The notes under the pieces are model-generated. The model was not told the DNA's origin. It saw nothing but the letters and a program-made list of their open reading frames with translations, and ran no database searches. A stretch of 64,000 bases of DNA from UBA1227 sp045629305 (GTDB taxonomy: Bacteria > Bacillota > Clostridia > Oscillospirales > Acutalibacteraceae): NCBI GenBank assembly GCA_045629305.1, contig JAZQQZ010000025.1, positions 4,799-68,798 on the forward strand, written 5' to 3'. Position numbers and translations under genes: made by a program. How positions within the stretch are numbered: the stretch's first letter is position 1; the number at the start of each line of letters is the position of its first letter. Positions 26,338 through 35,658 of the stretch are shown piece by piece.

Positions 26338-28392
26338 TTAGATTTTAAGAGCTACATCCCATGCGCCCCAAATTACAGAGCGAAGATTACCTACCTTATC
26401 AGCATCACCGATAACATAGACATTCTTAGCCTTAATATCAACTGGAGCTGGTGTATAACCTACTGACATAATTACGCTATCGCACTTTAATGTAAGGCAC
26501 TTGCCATTTTCATCAGTGATAATTACATGATCCTTACCAATCTCTTCTGTTCTTGCATTGAGATATACAGGAACCTTATTTGCCTTGAAGCAATCACGGA
26601 GATATGAAGAGTTAGCGAGGCAGAGATTCTTAACTGACATAAGGTCATCCTGCATCTCTACGATTGTTGGCTTCTTGCCCTTTCTAAAGAGATCAAGAGC
26701 GATTTCGCAACCTGTAAGTCCACCACCGATAATAACAACGTTCTTACCTGCATCGCGCTTTCCAAGGAGATAATCACATGCATCCATAGCATTCTCTGCA
26801 CCTGGAATTGGAATACTCTTAGCCTTAGAACCAGTTGCAATAATAATTACATCAGCATCGATGAATTTAAGATCTCTAACTTCCATACCGAGGTGAACCT
26901 CGATACCAGCCTTCTCTATCTGGCGCTTCTCCCACTCGATGAGGCGCTTATCGTGCTCCTTGAAATCAGGAGCAGCGGCAGCGATAAAGATACCGCCAAG
27001 TCGGTCTGACTTCTCATAGATAATAGGTCTGTGGCCACGCTGTTTGAGTACAAGAGCAGCCTCCATACCGCCGATACCACCACCGATGATGGCAACTTTC
27101 TTCTTAACAAGTGCCTTCTTAATCTTATACTTCTCAGACTGCATTGACTGAGGGTTAAGAGCGCAACGGCACATGCCCATTGAATCAGAAAGATCCTGGT
27201 CACAAGCTGACTTGCCGTGCTTTGCCATATCGAAACATGCAGCATGGCAGCAAATACAAGGCTTGATATCCTCTTCCTGCTCCTTGATAAGCTTTGTTAC
27301 CCACTCTGGGTCTGTAAGGAACTGACGGCCAACTGCCATAGCATCAATACGGCCTTCAGCGATTGCCTTAGCACCTGCTTCAGGTGTCATACGACCTGCG
27401 CATACAACAGGGATATCAACAAATTTCTTAATATGTGCAACATCTTCGAGGTTGCAGTTCTCAGGCATATACTGTGGTGGATGAGCCCAATACCAAGCAT
27501 CGTAAGTACCGTTATCGCAGTTGAGCATATCATAACCTGCATCCTGAAGGTACTTTGCTGCCTTCTCTGACTCTTCCATTGTACGACCTACTTCTACGTA
27601 CTTTTCACCAGGCATAGCACCCGACTGGAAGCCCTTTGTCTTAGATACTACAGAATAACGAAGAGATACTGGGAAATCCTCACCGCAAGAAGCCTTGATT
27701 GCCTTAACAATCTCAACTGGGAAGCGATAACGGTTTTCAAATGATCCGCCGTATTCGTCATCTCTGAAGTTAGTATATGGAAGTGTGAACTGGTCAAGGA
27801 GGTAGCCCTCATGAACAGCATGAACTTCTACGCCATCAACGCCTGCTTCTTTGCAGAGACGCGCTGTCTCACCGAAAGCATATATGATGTCTTTAATCTG
27901 CTTCTTTGTCATCTGCTTTGTTGTGATATCTTCAGCCCAACGGTTAGGAAGTGGTGATGGAGCAGTTGTGAGATACTCAGGGTCCATAATTGGCTTTGCA
28001 ATAGTACCGATAATCTTATTGTTGATCATCATTGTCATCATTGCAGAGAGTGCCATTGAACGACCGAAGCCAGCTGTCATCTGAATGAACATCTTAGCGC
28101 CTGTCTTATGTACCTCATCCATGAACTTCTTGAGCTGATTAAATTTCCACTTGTGCTGATAAAGCCAAGCGCCGCCCATTATGTCCTTTACAGGAGCGAT
28201 ACCTGGGATGATAAGTCCGCAGTTGTTGTCTGCAATCTGCTTTAAAAGTTTTGCTGCTTCCTTATCGAAATGGTTAGGTTCACACCAACCAAAGATACAA
28301 GTACCGCCCATTGGTGCGAGTACTATACGGTTTTTAATTTCACAGTTACCGATTTTCCAAGGGGTAAACAGTGGCTCATATTCTTTCTTCAT
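26338..28392 (-). CDS. NADH:flavin-dependent enoate reductase (old yellow enzyme with Fe-S and FAD domains)
   Basis: The 684-residue protein has the three-domain layout of 2,4-dienoyl-CoA reductase, trimethylamine dehydrogenase and the bile-acid BaiCD/BaiH enzymes. Residues 1-360 form the FMN barrel (NRIVLAPMGG, GVDGVEVHAVHEGYLLDQF). A cysteine cluster near 385-425 (CICCHAAC, then CRCALNP) should bind [4Fe-4S]; the gap between its third and fourth cysteines is longer than usual. The C-terminal part has FAD and NAD Rossmann motifs AIIGGGIGGMEAAL and VIIGGGLTGCEIAL. It reduces activated C=C bonds with NADH. It lies between the M28-like gene and the amidohydrolase (12- and 18-base gaps). Confidence 0.9.
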   Translation of the reverse strand: MKKEYEPLFTPWKIGNCEIKNRIVLAPMGGTCIFGWCEPNHFDKEAAKLLKQIADNNCGLIIPGIAPVKDIMGGAWLYQHKWKFNQLKKFMDEVHKTGAKMFIQMTAGFGRSMALSAMMTMMINNKIIGTIAKPIMDPEYLTTAPSPLPNRWAEDITTKQMTKKQIKDIIYAFGETARLCKEAGVDGVEVHAVHEGYLLDQFTLPYTNFRDDEYGGSFENRYRFPVEIVKAIKASCGEDFPVSLRYSVVSKTKGFQSGAMPGEKYVEVGRTMEESEKAAKYLQDAGYDMLNCDNGTYDAWYWAHPPQYMPENCNLEDVAHIKKFVDIPVVCAGRMTPEAGAKAIAEGRIDAMAVGRQFLTDPEWVTKLIKEQEEDIKPCICCHAACFDMAKHGKSACDQDLSDSMGMCRCALNPQSMQSEKYKIKKALVKKKVAIIGGGIGGMEAALVLKQRGHRPIIYEKSDRLGGIFIAAAAPDFKEHDKRLIEWEKRQIEKAGIEVHLGMEVRDLKFIDADVIIIATGSKAKSIPIPGAENAMDACDYLLGKRDAGKNVVIIGGGLTGCEIALDLFRKGKKPTIVEMQDDLMSVKNLCLANSSYLRDCFKANKVPVYLNARTEEIGKDHVIITDENGKCLTLKCDSVIMSVGYTPAPVDIKAKNVYVIGDADKVGNLRSVIWGAWDVALKI

Positions 28393-28404
28393 AGCGTCCT
28401 CCTA

Positions 28405-29799
28405 TTATGCACGACCAAGGCCAAAGTTATATCCATCAACCTTGCCAAGCTTCTTAGTTTTTGTCTCATTGATAAGTTCAACACACTTGATAAATGTCTC
28501 TGTCTGCTCGACAGCGAGATCAAGGTTGAACTTCTCCATCTCTGCTGAGTCTGATACTACGCAGAGATAGTCAGGAGCAGTTACAAGTGCGATATCTGGG
28601 ATACCGACATTGAAGAGTGACTGTCCCTCACCGAAGTGAAGAAGGTTATGTGGATGAAGTGTAACAGTTCTTATCTGCTTTCTATCCTTGATTGCCTCAA
28701 AGTAGATGTCATCCATAACCTTGTTGCCTGTATATACAATCTCAATATCTACGTCATTGGTCTGCTTGTAGACACCGTCAACATCCTTCCACTCTGTGCA
28801 ACCAAGGTGCTCTACTGTTACGCCAGCAACGGCCTTAATATGCTTGCCTTTGCCGTCCCAAAGTTCCTTGTGATTATGAAGCCAAAGTGATGTTGACTGG
28901 TCAACGATTCCATGCTTATGAGAGAAGTCTGGAATTCTAAAATGACCCGTTGTAAATACGAAAATAAGTGTACGTTCCGGCTTATTCTTCTTGAAGTAGC
29001 GCATCATCTCGAGCATACCAATAGCACCGTTCTCCTCAACGCAGTTGGTGCCGTCTGTATGAGTATTGATGATAACTGCTTCCTTCTTATTCTTACCAGG
29101 AACGATTGCACAGAAGCTCTCGCCCTTGGCATTCTTTTCAATATTACCCTCGAGTGTGAGAGTTGCCTTCTCACCAGCCTCGAGTGCCTTGAGAACCTTC
29201 TCGCCCTCATGCTCGTTTACCCATACTGCAGGAACGCCCATGTAGCCGAGAATAAAGTTCAGGTACTGACCCTCAACCATCTCATCGCTCATGCCCTGCC
29301 AGATAAGGATAGCGCCCTTAGCTCCTAAGAATGACTGGATGAGAAGTGATACTGTCTTTACGAAAGATGTTGTTACAGGGCCGCGATACGATGGGCTGAG
29401 GCGAAGTTTCTTCGGATAAGCGCGTTTCTGATCGAATGGGAAACGAGCTGTGAGTTTCTCGAAGTCCTTCATCTTAAGTACTACGATGTCTCTGTGGACA
29501 CCCTTAGTCTGAAGTTTGCCTGTTACGCCCTTCGGTCCTGTGATACCAGAATATGGATGAGCAGATGATACTTTTACATCAACGTCACCATTTGCTGTAT
29601 GGAGAACGAGTTTCTCGTTTGTGGACTCCCAGCGTTTAAACTTCTTGGTATCGGAGATGATTTCAAATCCCATGCCTTTAATTTCTTTCTTAAGGTAAGC
29701 GATGAAATCATTGTTGCCCTTAGAACCTGTAAGACGGGTTCCAAAGCTATTCATTTTATCCATTTCTTTTTTGAAATTGGATTTTGATACGTTTGCCAT
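28405..29799 (-). CDS. M28-peptidase-like protein with PA-type insert and altered metal site
   Basis: The 464-residue protein has no signal peptide. An N-terminal segment FGTRLTGSKGNNDFIAYLKK matches the start of M28 aminopeptidases and is followed by a PA-like insert (about residues 70-215) and the zinc-peptidase core. The first ligand motif is kept as NTHTDG, but the position of the usual D-N-x-S-G is EENGAIGMLEMM and the usual catalytic E-E is replaced by TTGHF. A late HPHNLLHFGEG could supply histidines. So it may use a different metal site or have lost peptidase activity. It is 8 bases after the aconitase X small subunit gene, within a five-gene transcript. Confidence 0.75.
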   Translation of the reverse strand: MANVSKSNFKKEMDKMNSFGTRLTGSKGNNDFIAYLKKEIKGMGFEIISDTKKFKRWESTNEKLVLHTANGDVDVKVSSAHPYSGITGPKGVTGKLQTKGVHRDIVVLKMKDFEKLTARFPFDQKRAYPKKLRLSPSYRGPVTTSFVKTVSLLIQSFLGAKGAILIWQGMSDEMVEGQYLNFILGYMGVPAVWVNEHEGEKVLKALEAGEKATLTLEGNIEKNAKGESFCAIVPGKNKKEAVIINTHTDGTNCVEENGAIGMLEMMRYFKKNKPERTLIFVFTTGHFRIPDFSHKHGIVDQSTSLWLHNHKELWDGKGKHIKAVAGVTVEHLGCTEWKDVDGVYKQTNDVDIEIVYTGNKVMDDIYFEAIKDRKQIRTVTLHPHNLLHFGEGQSLFNVGIPDIALVTAPDYLCVVSDSAEMEKFNLDLAVEQTETFIKCVELINETKTKKLGKVDGYNFGLGRA

Positions 29800-29807
29800 A
29801 ATTTCTC

Positions 29808-30242
29808 CTATCCTACGATTACTGTGCCATCAGGTTTAATTGTAACCTTGTCGCCATTTTTAACAGTGTTCAGAAAATCATCACCGAGTTGATCATATAC
29901 CGGCATGTCGTCCTCTGCCCATACATCGGCAAGAACTGCACCTGCTGCTGCAAGTGAGTCGATTGTCTGTGAGAAGAGAAGGCATGCAGGTGCCTTGCCC
30001 TCTTTAACGGCAGCATAGAGGAACATGCCGCCTGTTGTAGAACCTATTGTAAGTGGAAGGCAAAGTGCTTTCTTCTCGATAATTTGCTTATAGAGATCAG
30101 GGTTAGACTGGTCATTACACTTAGTCTTAGGCTGAAGGTTCATCATCTGCATAGATGCGAGTGTGTTAAATCCGTTCTTTGTTACAACTGCTTCATATGT
30201 TGCATCGCCTGGAACGATTGCGCGTCCTTTAAACTCAGTCAT
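29808..30242 (-). CDS. Aconitase X small subunit (swivel domain, DUF126)
   Basis: The 144-residue protein is the swivel subunit of two-chain aconitase X. The family pattern is visible: an N-terminal FKGRAIVPGDATYEA, the serine/glycine loop LTIGSTTGGMFLYAAV where the large subunit substrate is gripped, CLLFSQTIDSLAAAGAVLADV and the C-terminal NGDKVTIKPDGTVIVG. Aconitase X enzymes are Fe-S dehydratases; known members act on cis-3-hydroxy-L-proline in bacteria or mevalonate 5-phosphate in archaea. It starts immediately after the large-subunit stop. The substrate here is unknown. Confidence 0.88.
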   Translation of the reverse strand: MTEFKGRAIVPGDATYEAVVTKNGFNTLASMQMMNLQPKTKCNDQSNPDLYKQIIEKKALCLPLTIGSTTGGMFLYAAVKEGKAPACLLFSQTIDSLAAAGAVLADVWAEDDMPVYDQLGDDFLNTVKNGDKVTIKPDGTVIVG

Positions 30243-31526
30243 TTAAAACTCCCCTTTCGTAAGCATTGTGAGAATCTCACTGTTAGAATAATATCTTGCT
30301 GTTGTATATGTACGAAGCTTGTTAGAGCTTGTAATAACTGGCTTGCTTGCGCAAAGCGGGTTATCCATATACATAAGTGGGCAAATGTAGCTTACCACTA
30401 CACCCATTCCAGTAAGTTCTTTGTATTCTGGGCACTTCTTAAACTCTTTAAGAACTGGTACAGATGTTGTAAATACTGTAGGGATTGAAACCTTAGTATT
30501 TCCGTTTTCTGCAAGGCCTGCCTTGAGCTTCTCTGTCCAATCCTTGAGTTGCTGAAGCGACATATGAGGACAACCGAGGAAGCACATCTCTGGCTTCGCA
30601 TTTGGATTCTTCCAAATGCATGGGTAATTGTCCTTAACTCTCTGGAGTTCAGCATCTGTGATGATGTACTCCTTTGCGCCCTCGGCAATGAGCTTCTCGC
30701 CCTGCTCTACTGCTTCAGGTGTAAGGCCGTCGATATGATAGAGGCCTACAGCACCATTGGAAGCTGTAGCAGCACCGAAGTCCTTGAGGTATGTCTTAGC
30801 AGCGTCGTTAAGCTCGTTGCCGAGATATTTATCAAGACCATAGATATATGGAACATCCTCCATAACCTTCATGCCAATAGCAGAACCTAAAATCTGAGCG
30901 TCAGGCATCTCTGTTGTCTCAAGTTTTACAACCCAAGTTGCGCGTCTGCCCTCGTCTGTCAAGAAACCGAAATAAGGAACGAATCCACATACTGAACCGA
31001 AGAGTTCAATAATACCTGAGTTTCTGTTGCAGCGTGCGCCGAGAACAGAGTTTGCATATACAACTGCTGATGACTCAGCCCAAGAGAGAACGTCACCCTT
31101 CTTTGGAACGTTACCGAGTTCTGGCATATAGCATGTGCATGTATATGAATCTTTATTGAGAAGACCGAGCTGCTCAAGCTCCTTGTCATATCTTCCCTGC
31201 TTGCTGTAAATTACCTTGGCTGCCGCCTTAGCAATTGGGCTCTGTGGAACTGCTGGATCATAAGGCTTCGGGTCACAAGTGAACTTCTGACCTGAGAGAC
31301 ATTTATTATCGATAAGTTCCTGATAGAGATCGAATACAGGACCGAGGAACATAAGTCCGAAGCTGAGTACCAAGTGACCATATTCACTTGTTACAGGGAC
31401 CATTTTCTCGGCGCCGAAGATCTCGCCGTATCTGACCATAGTCTTCATAACTTTGGCCATAGTCTCGCCCTTAGAGCCGTCAAGAATTGCTTGCTGCTCA
31501 GGGGTTAAAACCATTTTAGTTTCCAT
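30243..31526 (-). CDS. Aconitase X catalytic (large) subunit
   Basis: The 427-residue protein is the catalytic chain of aconitase X (DUF521). It begins LTPEQQAILDGSKGETMAKVM, typical for the family. Candidate cluster-binding cysteines are in LGARCNRNSGIIE, CFLGCPHMSLQQL and SYICPLMYMDNP. Bacterial separate-chain forms are known as cis-3-hydroxy-L-proline dehydratases, which would link it to proline-containing substrates such as collagen fragments, but no proline racemase or pyrroline reductase is adjacent. GGGAGG precedes the ATG. It is the first gene of the operon that runs through to ruvC. True substrate not determined. Confidence 0.88.
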   Translation of the reverse strand: METKMVLTPEQQAILDGSKGETMAKVMKTMVRYGEIFGAEKMVPVTSEYGHLVLSFGLMFLGPVFDLYQELIDNKCLSGQKFTCDPKPYDPAVPQSPIAKAAAKVIYSKQGRYDKELEQLGLLNKDSYTCTCYMPELGNVPKKGDVLSWAESSAVVYANSVLGARCNRNSGIIELFGSVCGFVPYFGFLTDEGRRATWVVKLETTEMPDAQILGSAIGMKVMEDVPYIYGLDKYLGNELNDAAKTYLKDFGAATASNGAVGLYHIDGLTPEAVEQGEKLIAEGAKEYIITDAELQRVKDNYPCIWKNPNAKPEMCFLGCPHMSLQQLKDWTEKLKAGLAENGNTKVSIPTVFTTSVPVLKEFKKCPEYKELTGMGVVVSYICPLMYMDNPLCASKPVITSSNKLRTYTTARYYSNSEILTMLTKGEF

Positions 31527-31566
31527 ACAATACCTCCCTAAAAAATCACAGATTTTTACAACTAAT

Positions 31567-31572
31567 ATTATA
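31567..31572 (-). promoter_or_regulatory. Probable -10 box for the aconitase X operon
   Basis: TATAAT on the minus strand, about 41 bases upstream of the aconitase X start and downstream of the terminator that closes the DUF362 operon. The -35 region (TACTTA at 17-base spacing) is weak, so the operon may need an activator. Confidence 0.5.
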
Positions 31573-31631
31573 CTACAAATTGGTAACTTTAAGTATTAAA
31601 ATAATATGAAGTTTATTTGTTAATAGTAGAC

Positions 31632-31664
31632 AAAAAAAGCTCCGGGCCGAATGGTCCGGAGCTT
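31632..31664 (-). terminator. Terminator after the DUF362 operon
   Basis: Stem AGCTCCGGGCC / GGTCCGGAGCT (one G-T pair) with a GAAT loop, followed on the minus strand by TTTTTTTG. It separates the DUF362/membrane-protein operon from the aconitase X operon. Confidence 0.9.
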
Positions 31665-31677
31665 AATTTATATTAAA

Positions 31678-33354
31678 TTAGAAGAGGAAGTTCGCAAGGA
31701 GTCTTACATCCTTAACTGCCCTTATTCTATCTGCCTTGCTAAGTGGAGGAATTGGTGCCTCTACCCAGTCAACATCAAGGTTCTTCTCTGCAAGTTCAGG
31801 AATGGTGTAAAGACCATCGTTGTAAGCGTCAAAGTGTGGCTCTGTAGGCTTGCCCATAGCAGCCTTACCAACCTTGATAACATACTTACGAAGTGCGCCA
31901 ACACCAATGAGAGGAAGATAATGCATATCTGCCTGTCCAGGGATATTAGGCATCATAGCAAGTGCTACACGTACTGCAAGGTTGTTAACCTCACCGCAGC
32001 CACGGATCCAAAGGAATCCTGCAAGAGAAGCAGCATCCTTAGCCGGTGCTGAGCACTCACCGCAGACGAGTTTAACGCCTGGAAGAGCCTTGAGGTCGTC
32101 AAGGGTATATGCCTTGCCGTCCTCGCCTATCCAGTACTTAACTCCGTCCTTCTCAGCACCGTTACCAACGATAACTGAGAGCTTACGGAACTTGGTAATT
32201 GGATATGTATAAGAAGCAAAGAGTACTTCAAATGTTGTACCGAGAGATGCGATACAACCACCAGCACATGTTGCCTCCATAGCCTCTACGAACTCGTGTG
32301 TATTACCATCGAGTTTCTCGAGCTTTGGAGCACGGCTGTTGGTATGACCAACATAGAGCTTAACACCCGGCCAGTTCTTGTGGAAACGCTCTGTGAGGAG
32401 TGTTGGCTCAGCTGGACGGAACTTAAGGATCTTCTTCTCGCCGATAACTTCTACATTTGGATCACCGAAGCCACGTTTGCCAGCCTCGATGAGAAGCTTA
32501 TTCTTTGTTGGGTCGAAGCCCATCATCTCTGTTACTACACGGTCAACTTCAACTGAGTTAGTACCAGTTACGATTGTGTGCATAAGAACAGGGTCATTAG
32601 GACCTGGAGTGTTGCCCTCACCGCCGATAATACCATCAACTACTGTGAGGTCTGGCTTGAAGAGATAGAGAAGGTCAGAGAGCTTCTTATCAATCTGCCA
32701 TGTGTGGTTTCTGTATCTCATATTGCATGAGAAAGTACCCATAGCATTCTTAAAGCCGAGTGTTACACCTGTGTAGATGTTGCACTTCATCTTAGGATGT
32801 GAAACGTAGAGACGCTCACCCTTAACTACCTCAGAGATGATCTTTGGTACATATACTTCCTGGCCACACTCTGCCTTAGGGCAGAAGTAACGGTCGATTG
32901 ACTCTTCCTCAAAGAATACGAGCTTGCAGCCGTACTTCTTTGCGATTCTGTCATAACCTGCCATTTTGGCGTAAGTCCATGTAACAAGACCTGAACCCTC
33001 ACCGATTACGATGTCATCGCAGAGTTCTGAAAGAACTTCCATTGTAGCATCGAATACACGTGGGTCTGTTGTCTGAGGAATATCATAGTTATAACGATAA
33101 CCTGTCTTTGGTGTTACGAATACAAGGTTAGGCTTAATAAGAACCTTCTGGCCCTTAAACTTTGCCTTCCAACCTGTTGCCTTGTCAAGGTCATCAAGTG
33201 ACTTTCTAACTGTTGCCTTGATTGCCTTAACATCAGGGCGCGCCTCGTATGTATCGCGACCATAGTCATAGGGGAGCTGTACATAGTTGTGGAGGTAGTT
33301 CATCTGTGGAGCAGGAGTAATAACTACTGCATTCTTTTCATAATTTACTGGCAT
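31678..33354 (-). CDS. DUF362 protein, paralogue B
   Basis: A 558-residue protein of unknown function. The DUF362 core (about residues 60-330) contains FKGQKVLIKPNLVFVTPK, VIGEGSGLVTWTYAK and TGTNSVEVDRVVTEMMGFDP. Conserved cysteines shared with paralogue A lie in FCPKAECGQEVYVPK, GTFSCNMRYRNHTWQ, ATCAGGC, VCGECSAPAKD and WIRGCGEVNN, suggesting an Fe-S or other metal site in the C-terminal module (about 370-480). No signal peptide or membrane helix. The start at 33354 follows GGAGGGGG; the upstream frame extension lies inside the preceding small gene. It is the last gene of its operon, and 16 bases separate it from the small membrane protein. Confidence 0.85.
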   Translation of the reverse strand: MPVNYEKNAVVITPAPQMNYLHNYVQLPYDYGRDTYEARPDVKAIKATVRKSLDDLDKATGWKAKFKGQKVLIKPNLVFVTPKTGYRYNYDIPQTTDPRVFDATMEVLSELCDDIVIGEGSGLVTWTYAKMAGYDRIAKKYGCKLVFFEEESIDRYFCPKAECGQEVYVPKIISEVVKGERLYVSHPKMKCNIYTGVTLGFKNAMGTFSCNMRYRNHTWQIDKKLSDLLYLFKPDLTVVDGIIGGEGNTPGPNDPVLMHTIVTGTNSVEVDRVVTEMMGFDPTKNKLLIEAGKRGFGDPNVEVIGEKKILKFRPAEPTLLTERFHKNWPGVKLYVGHTNSRAPKLEKLDGNTHEFVEAMEATCAGGCIASLGTTFEVLFASYTYPITKFRKLSVIVGNGAEKDGVKYWIGEDGKAYTLDDLKALPGVKLVCGECSAPAKDAASLAGFLWIRGCGEVNNLAVRVALAMMPNIPGQADMHYLPLIGVGALRKYVIKVGKAAMGKPTEPHFDAYNDGLYTIPELAEKNLDVDWVEAPIPPLSKADRIRAVKDVRLLANFLF

Positions 33355-33370
33355 GTTATTCCCCCTCCTA

Positions 33371-33673
33371 TCAATGATTGAACTTATTGAGAATTTCTGT
33401 TGTAAGTTCGAAATCCTGGTCTGTGAATGTCTCTGCTTCAATCTGCTTCTTAAGTGGAAGCCACCATGTGAAGCCGAATGTCATGCACATTGCGATGCAG
33501 TATGGAAGTTTCTTACCATACTCGAGACCTGTCTTGACACCTATAAGAGCACACTCTGTTCCATGCATAATTGCAAGGATAGCGATACCTATAGGGTTCT
33601 TCTTCACGATTGTGAGAATTGAACTAGCGATCCAGAGAATTCCGCAACCGAGATATTCAACTGCCTGAATCAT
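33371..33673 (-). CDS. Small three-helix membrane protein, copy C
   Basis: I do not recognise this 100-residue family. Hydrophobic segments lie at about residues 5-23, 28-48 and 57-74. Conserved positions across the three copies in the window are MHGTE or MHATE, IGxKxG, YxIAMCMxFGFTWWxPLK; the histidine, glutamate and lysine in or near helices could bind a cofactor or partner. Over the first 88 residues it matches copy A at 84 positions. It is followed after 16 bases by DUF362 paralogue B, as copy A is by paralogue A, so the pair appears functional together. Part of the gene is identical in DNA to copy A. Confidence 0.8.
   Translation of the reverse strand: MIQAVEYLGCGILWIASSILTIVKKNPIGIAILAIMHGTECALIGVKTGLEYGKKLPYCIAMCMTFGFTWWLPLKKQIEAETFTDQDFELTTEILNKFNH
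33420..33522 (-). repeat. 103-bp tract identical to 35719-35821
   Basis: Bases 33420-33522 are identical to 35719-35821 (offset 2299), covering codons about 51-85 of the two small membrane protein genes. The adjoining 151 bases to the gene starts differ at about 26 places, mostly silent. The sharp change suggests gene conversion. Confidence 0.9.
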
Positions 33674-33690
33674 ATCAGTACCTCCGCAAA

Positions 33691-33972
33691 TTAGTCAAAA
33701 TTAACCTGGCCTGTCTTCATCTTAAGTGGTACCCACCATGTGAAACCGAACATCATGCACATAGCGATGCTATAGAAGATGTTCTCTCCACCCTTGATAC
33801 CAGCCTTGAGGCCGATTGTAACGAGCTCTGTAGCGTGCATTACAACGATGCCAAGTGTGATCCATGGGAAACCACAGATTGATGCGATAGCACCAAGTGC
33901 CCAAAGAACGATTACAAGGAAGTAATCTACATATTCAAGCTTTGTGAATACTGTAAATAAAAACTTTTTCAT
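33691..33972 (-). CDS. Small three-helix membrane protein, copy B (divergent)
   Basis: A 93-residue membrane protein of the same unrecognised family as copies A and C: it keeps IVVMHATELVTIGLKAG and YSIAMCMMFGFTWWVPLK but the N-terminus (MKKFLFTVFTKLEYVDYFL) and the first helix differ. Three hydrophobic segments are predicted by eye. It lies 18 bases after DUF362 paralogue A and 17 bases before copy C, so two different small proteins precede paralogue B. Different sequence but same operon suggests that copies B and C could form a hetero-oligomer. Confidence 0.78.
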   Translation of the reverse strand: MKKFLFTVFTKLEYVDYFLVIVLWALGAIASICGFPWITLGIVVMHATELVTIGLKAGIKGGENIFYSIAMCMMFGFTWWVPLKMKTGQVNFD

Positions 33973-33990
33973 GTCTTTACACCTCTAAAA

Positions 33991-35658
33991 TTAGAATAAG
34001 AATTTAGCAAGGAATTTAACGTTCTTGATTGCCTCTTTCCTCTGTTCCCAAGTAAGTGGAGGAACTGGAGCCTCTACCCAGTCACAGTCAAGATTCTGAG
34101 CTGCGAGTTCTGGAATTGTAAAGAGACCGTCATTGTAAGCATCGAAGTTAGGCTCTGTTGGTGTGCCCTTGGCAGCCATGAAGAGCTTGATTACATACTT
34201 ACGAACCATACCGAACATGATAAGGTGGAGATTGTTAGGATCGAACTGACCTGGAAGTGCAGGCATCATAGCGATCATGAGACGAGCTGCAAGGTTGTTA
34301 ACCTCACCACAACCACGGATCCAGAGACCAGGAGTTGCTGCGTCTTTTGCTGGTGATGAGCACTCACCTACAACAGCAGTCATACCCTTGAGGTTCTTGA
34401 GGTCCTCAAGTGAATATGCCTTACCGTCACGGTCGAGCCAATACTTCTGTCCATTATATTCTGCACCGTTACCAACGATGATGTTGATCTTACGGTTCTT
34501 GTTAAGTGGATATGTATGTGAAGCAAAGAGTACTTCGAATGTTGTACCGATAGATGCTACACATCCGCCGCCACATGTCTTCTCCATCTCAATTGCGAAA
34601 TCGCGGCTTGTCTGGAGAGATGTAAGCTTAGGAGCACGATCATTAGTATGACCTACGAAATATTTAACGCCTGGCCAGTTGTGCTCAAAACGCTTTGTAA
34701 TAAGTGACTGCTCTGCTGGGATGAATGGAGTGATTTCCTTCTCACCACAGATTTTAACATTAGGATCACCAAAGCCACGCTTACCTGCCTCGATGAGGAG
34801 CTTGTTCTTAGTAGGATCAAATCCCATCATCTCAGTAACAACACGGTCAACCTCTACTGAGTTAGTACCAGTAACAATCTTGTCAACAAGTACTGGGAAG
34901 TTAGGACCTGGTGTGTTTCCGCCGCCGCCGATGATACCATCAACAACTGTGAGGTCTGGCTTGAAGAGATAGAGAAGGTCAGAGAGCTTCTTATCGATCT
35001 GCCATGTGTGGTTTCTATATCTCATGTTGCATGAGAATGTACCCATAGCATTCTTGAATCCGAGTGTAACACCTGTATAGATATTAGTCTTCATCTTAGG
35101 GATAGAAACGTAGAGACGCTCGCCCTTGATAACCTCAGAAATAATCTTAGGTACATATACTTCCTGGCCGCACTCAGCCTTAGGGCAGAAGTAACGGTCT
35201 GTTGCCTGCTCCTCAAAGTAAACAATCTTAGCGCCATAGTGCTTAGCAATACGATCATATCCAGCGATATGAGCGTATGTCCATGTTACAAGACCTGAGC
35301 CCTCACCGATTACGATGTCATCTACGATCTCATTAAGAACTTCGATAGCTGCATCAAATACACGTGGGTCTGTTGTCTGAGGAATAGCATAATCATAACG
35401 ATAGCCACCCTTAGGTGTTACGAAAACAAGGTTAGGCTTAACAAGGATTTTCTTGCCCTTAAACTGAGCCTTCCAACCTGTCTCTTTATCGAGTTCGTCA
35501 AGTGACTTACGAACTGTTGCTTTGATTGCCTTAACATCTGCACGCTCATCATATGCTGGTGTACCATAGTTGTAAGGTAATTCTACATTATTATGAAAAT
35601 AGTTGAGTGCAGGAGCCTTAGTAATTACTACTGCGTTCTTATCATATACTGCTGGCAT
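33991..35658 (-). CDS. DUF362 protein, paralogue A
   Basis: The 555-residue paralogue of the protein at 31678-33354, alike along its full length, with the same blocks: KPNLVFVTPKGGYRYDY, IGEGSGLVTWTYAHIAGYD, FCPKAECGQEVYVPK, GTFSCNMRYRNHTWQ, CGGGC, VVGECSSPAKD and WIRGCGEVNN. DUF362 proteins have no agreed biochemical function; some carry ferredoxin-like clusters, which this one lacks in classical CxxCxxC form. Its ATG shares a base with the stop of small membrane protein A (TAATG), so the two are translationally coupled. Most differences from paralogue B are in the region after residue 330. Confidence 0.85.
   Translation of the reverse strand: MPAVYDKNAVVITKAPALNYFHNNVELPYNYGTPAYDERADVKAIKATVRKSLDELDKETGWKAQFKGKKILVKPNLVFVTPKGGYRYDYAIPQTTDPRVFDAAIEVLNEIVDDIVIGEGSGLVTWTYAHIAGYDRIAKHYGAKIVYFEEQATDRYFCPKAECGQEVYVPKIISEVIKGERLYVSIPKMKTNIYTGVTLGFKNAMGTFSCNMRYRNHTWQIDKKLSDLLYLFKPDLTVVDGIIGGGGNTPGPNFPVLVDKIVTGTNSVEVDRVVTEMMGFDPTKNKLLIEAGKRGFGDPNVKICGEKEITPFIPAEQSLITKRFEHNWPGVKYFVGHTNDRAPKLTSLQTSRDFAIEMEKTCGGGCVASIGTTFEVLFASHTYPLNKNRKINIIVGNGAEYNGQKYWLDRDGKAYSLEDLKNLKGMTAVVGECSSPAKDAATPGLWIRGCGEVNNLAARLMIAMMPALPGQFDPNNLHLIMFGMVRKYVIKLFMAAKGTPTEPNFDAYNDGLFTIPELAAQNLDCDWVEAPVPPLTWEQRKEAIKNVKFLAKFLF

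Noticed and set aside
32378..34972. Open frames on the plus strand opposite both DUF362 genes, alike in the two places
   Set aside because: They are similar only because the DUF362 genes opposite them are paralogues; there is no ribosome site and the DUF362 frame has all the family motifs.
30243..35658. Aconitase X or DUF362 proteins as the missing LarA-type client of the nickel-pincer operon
   Set aside because: Neither shows LarA (DUF2088) motifs; no sequence link to the cofactor, only presence in the same window.
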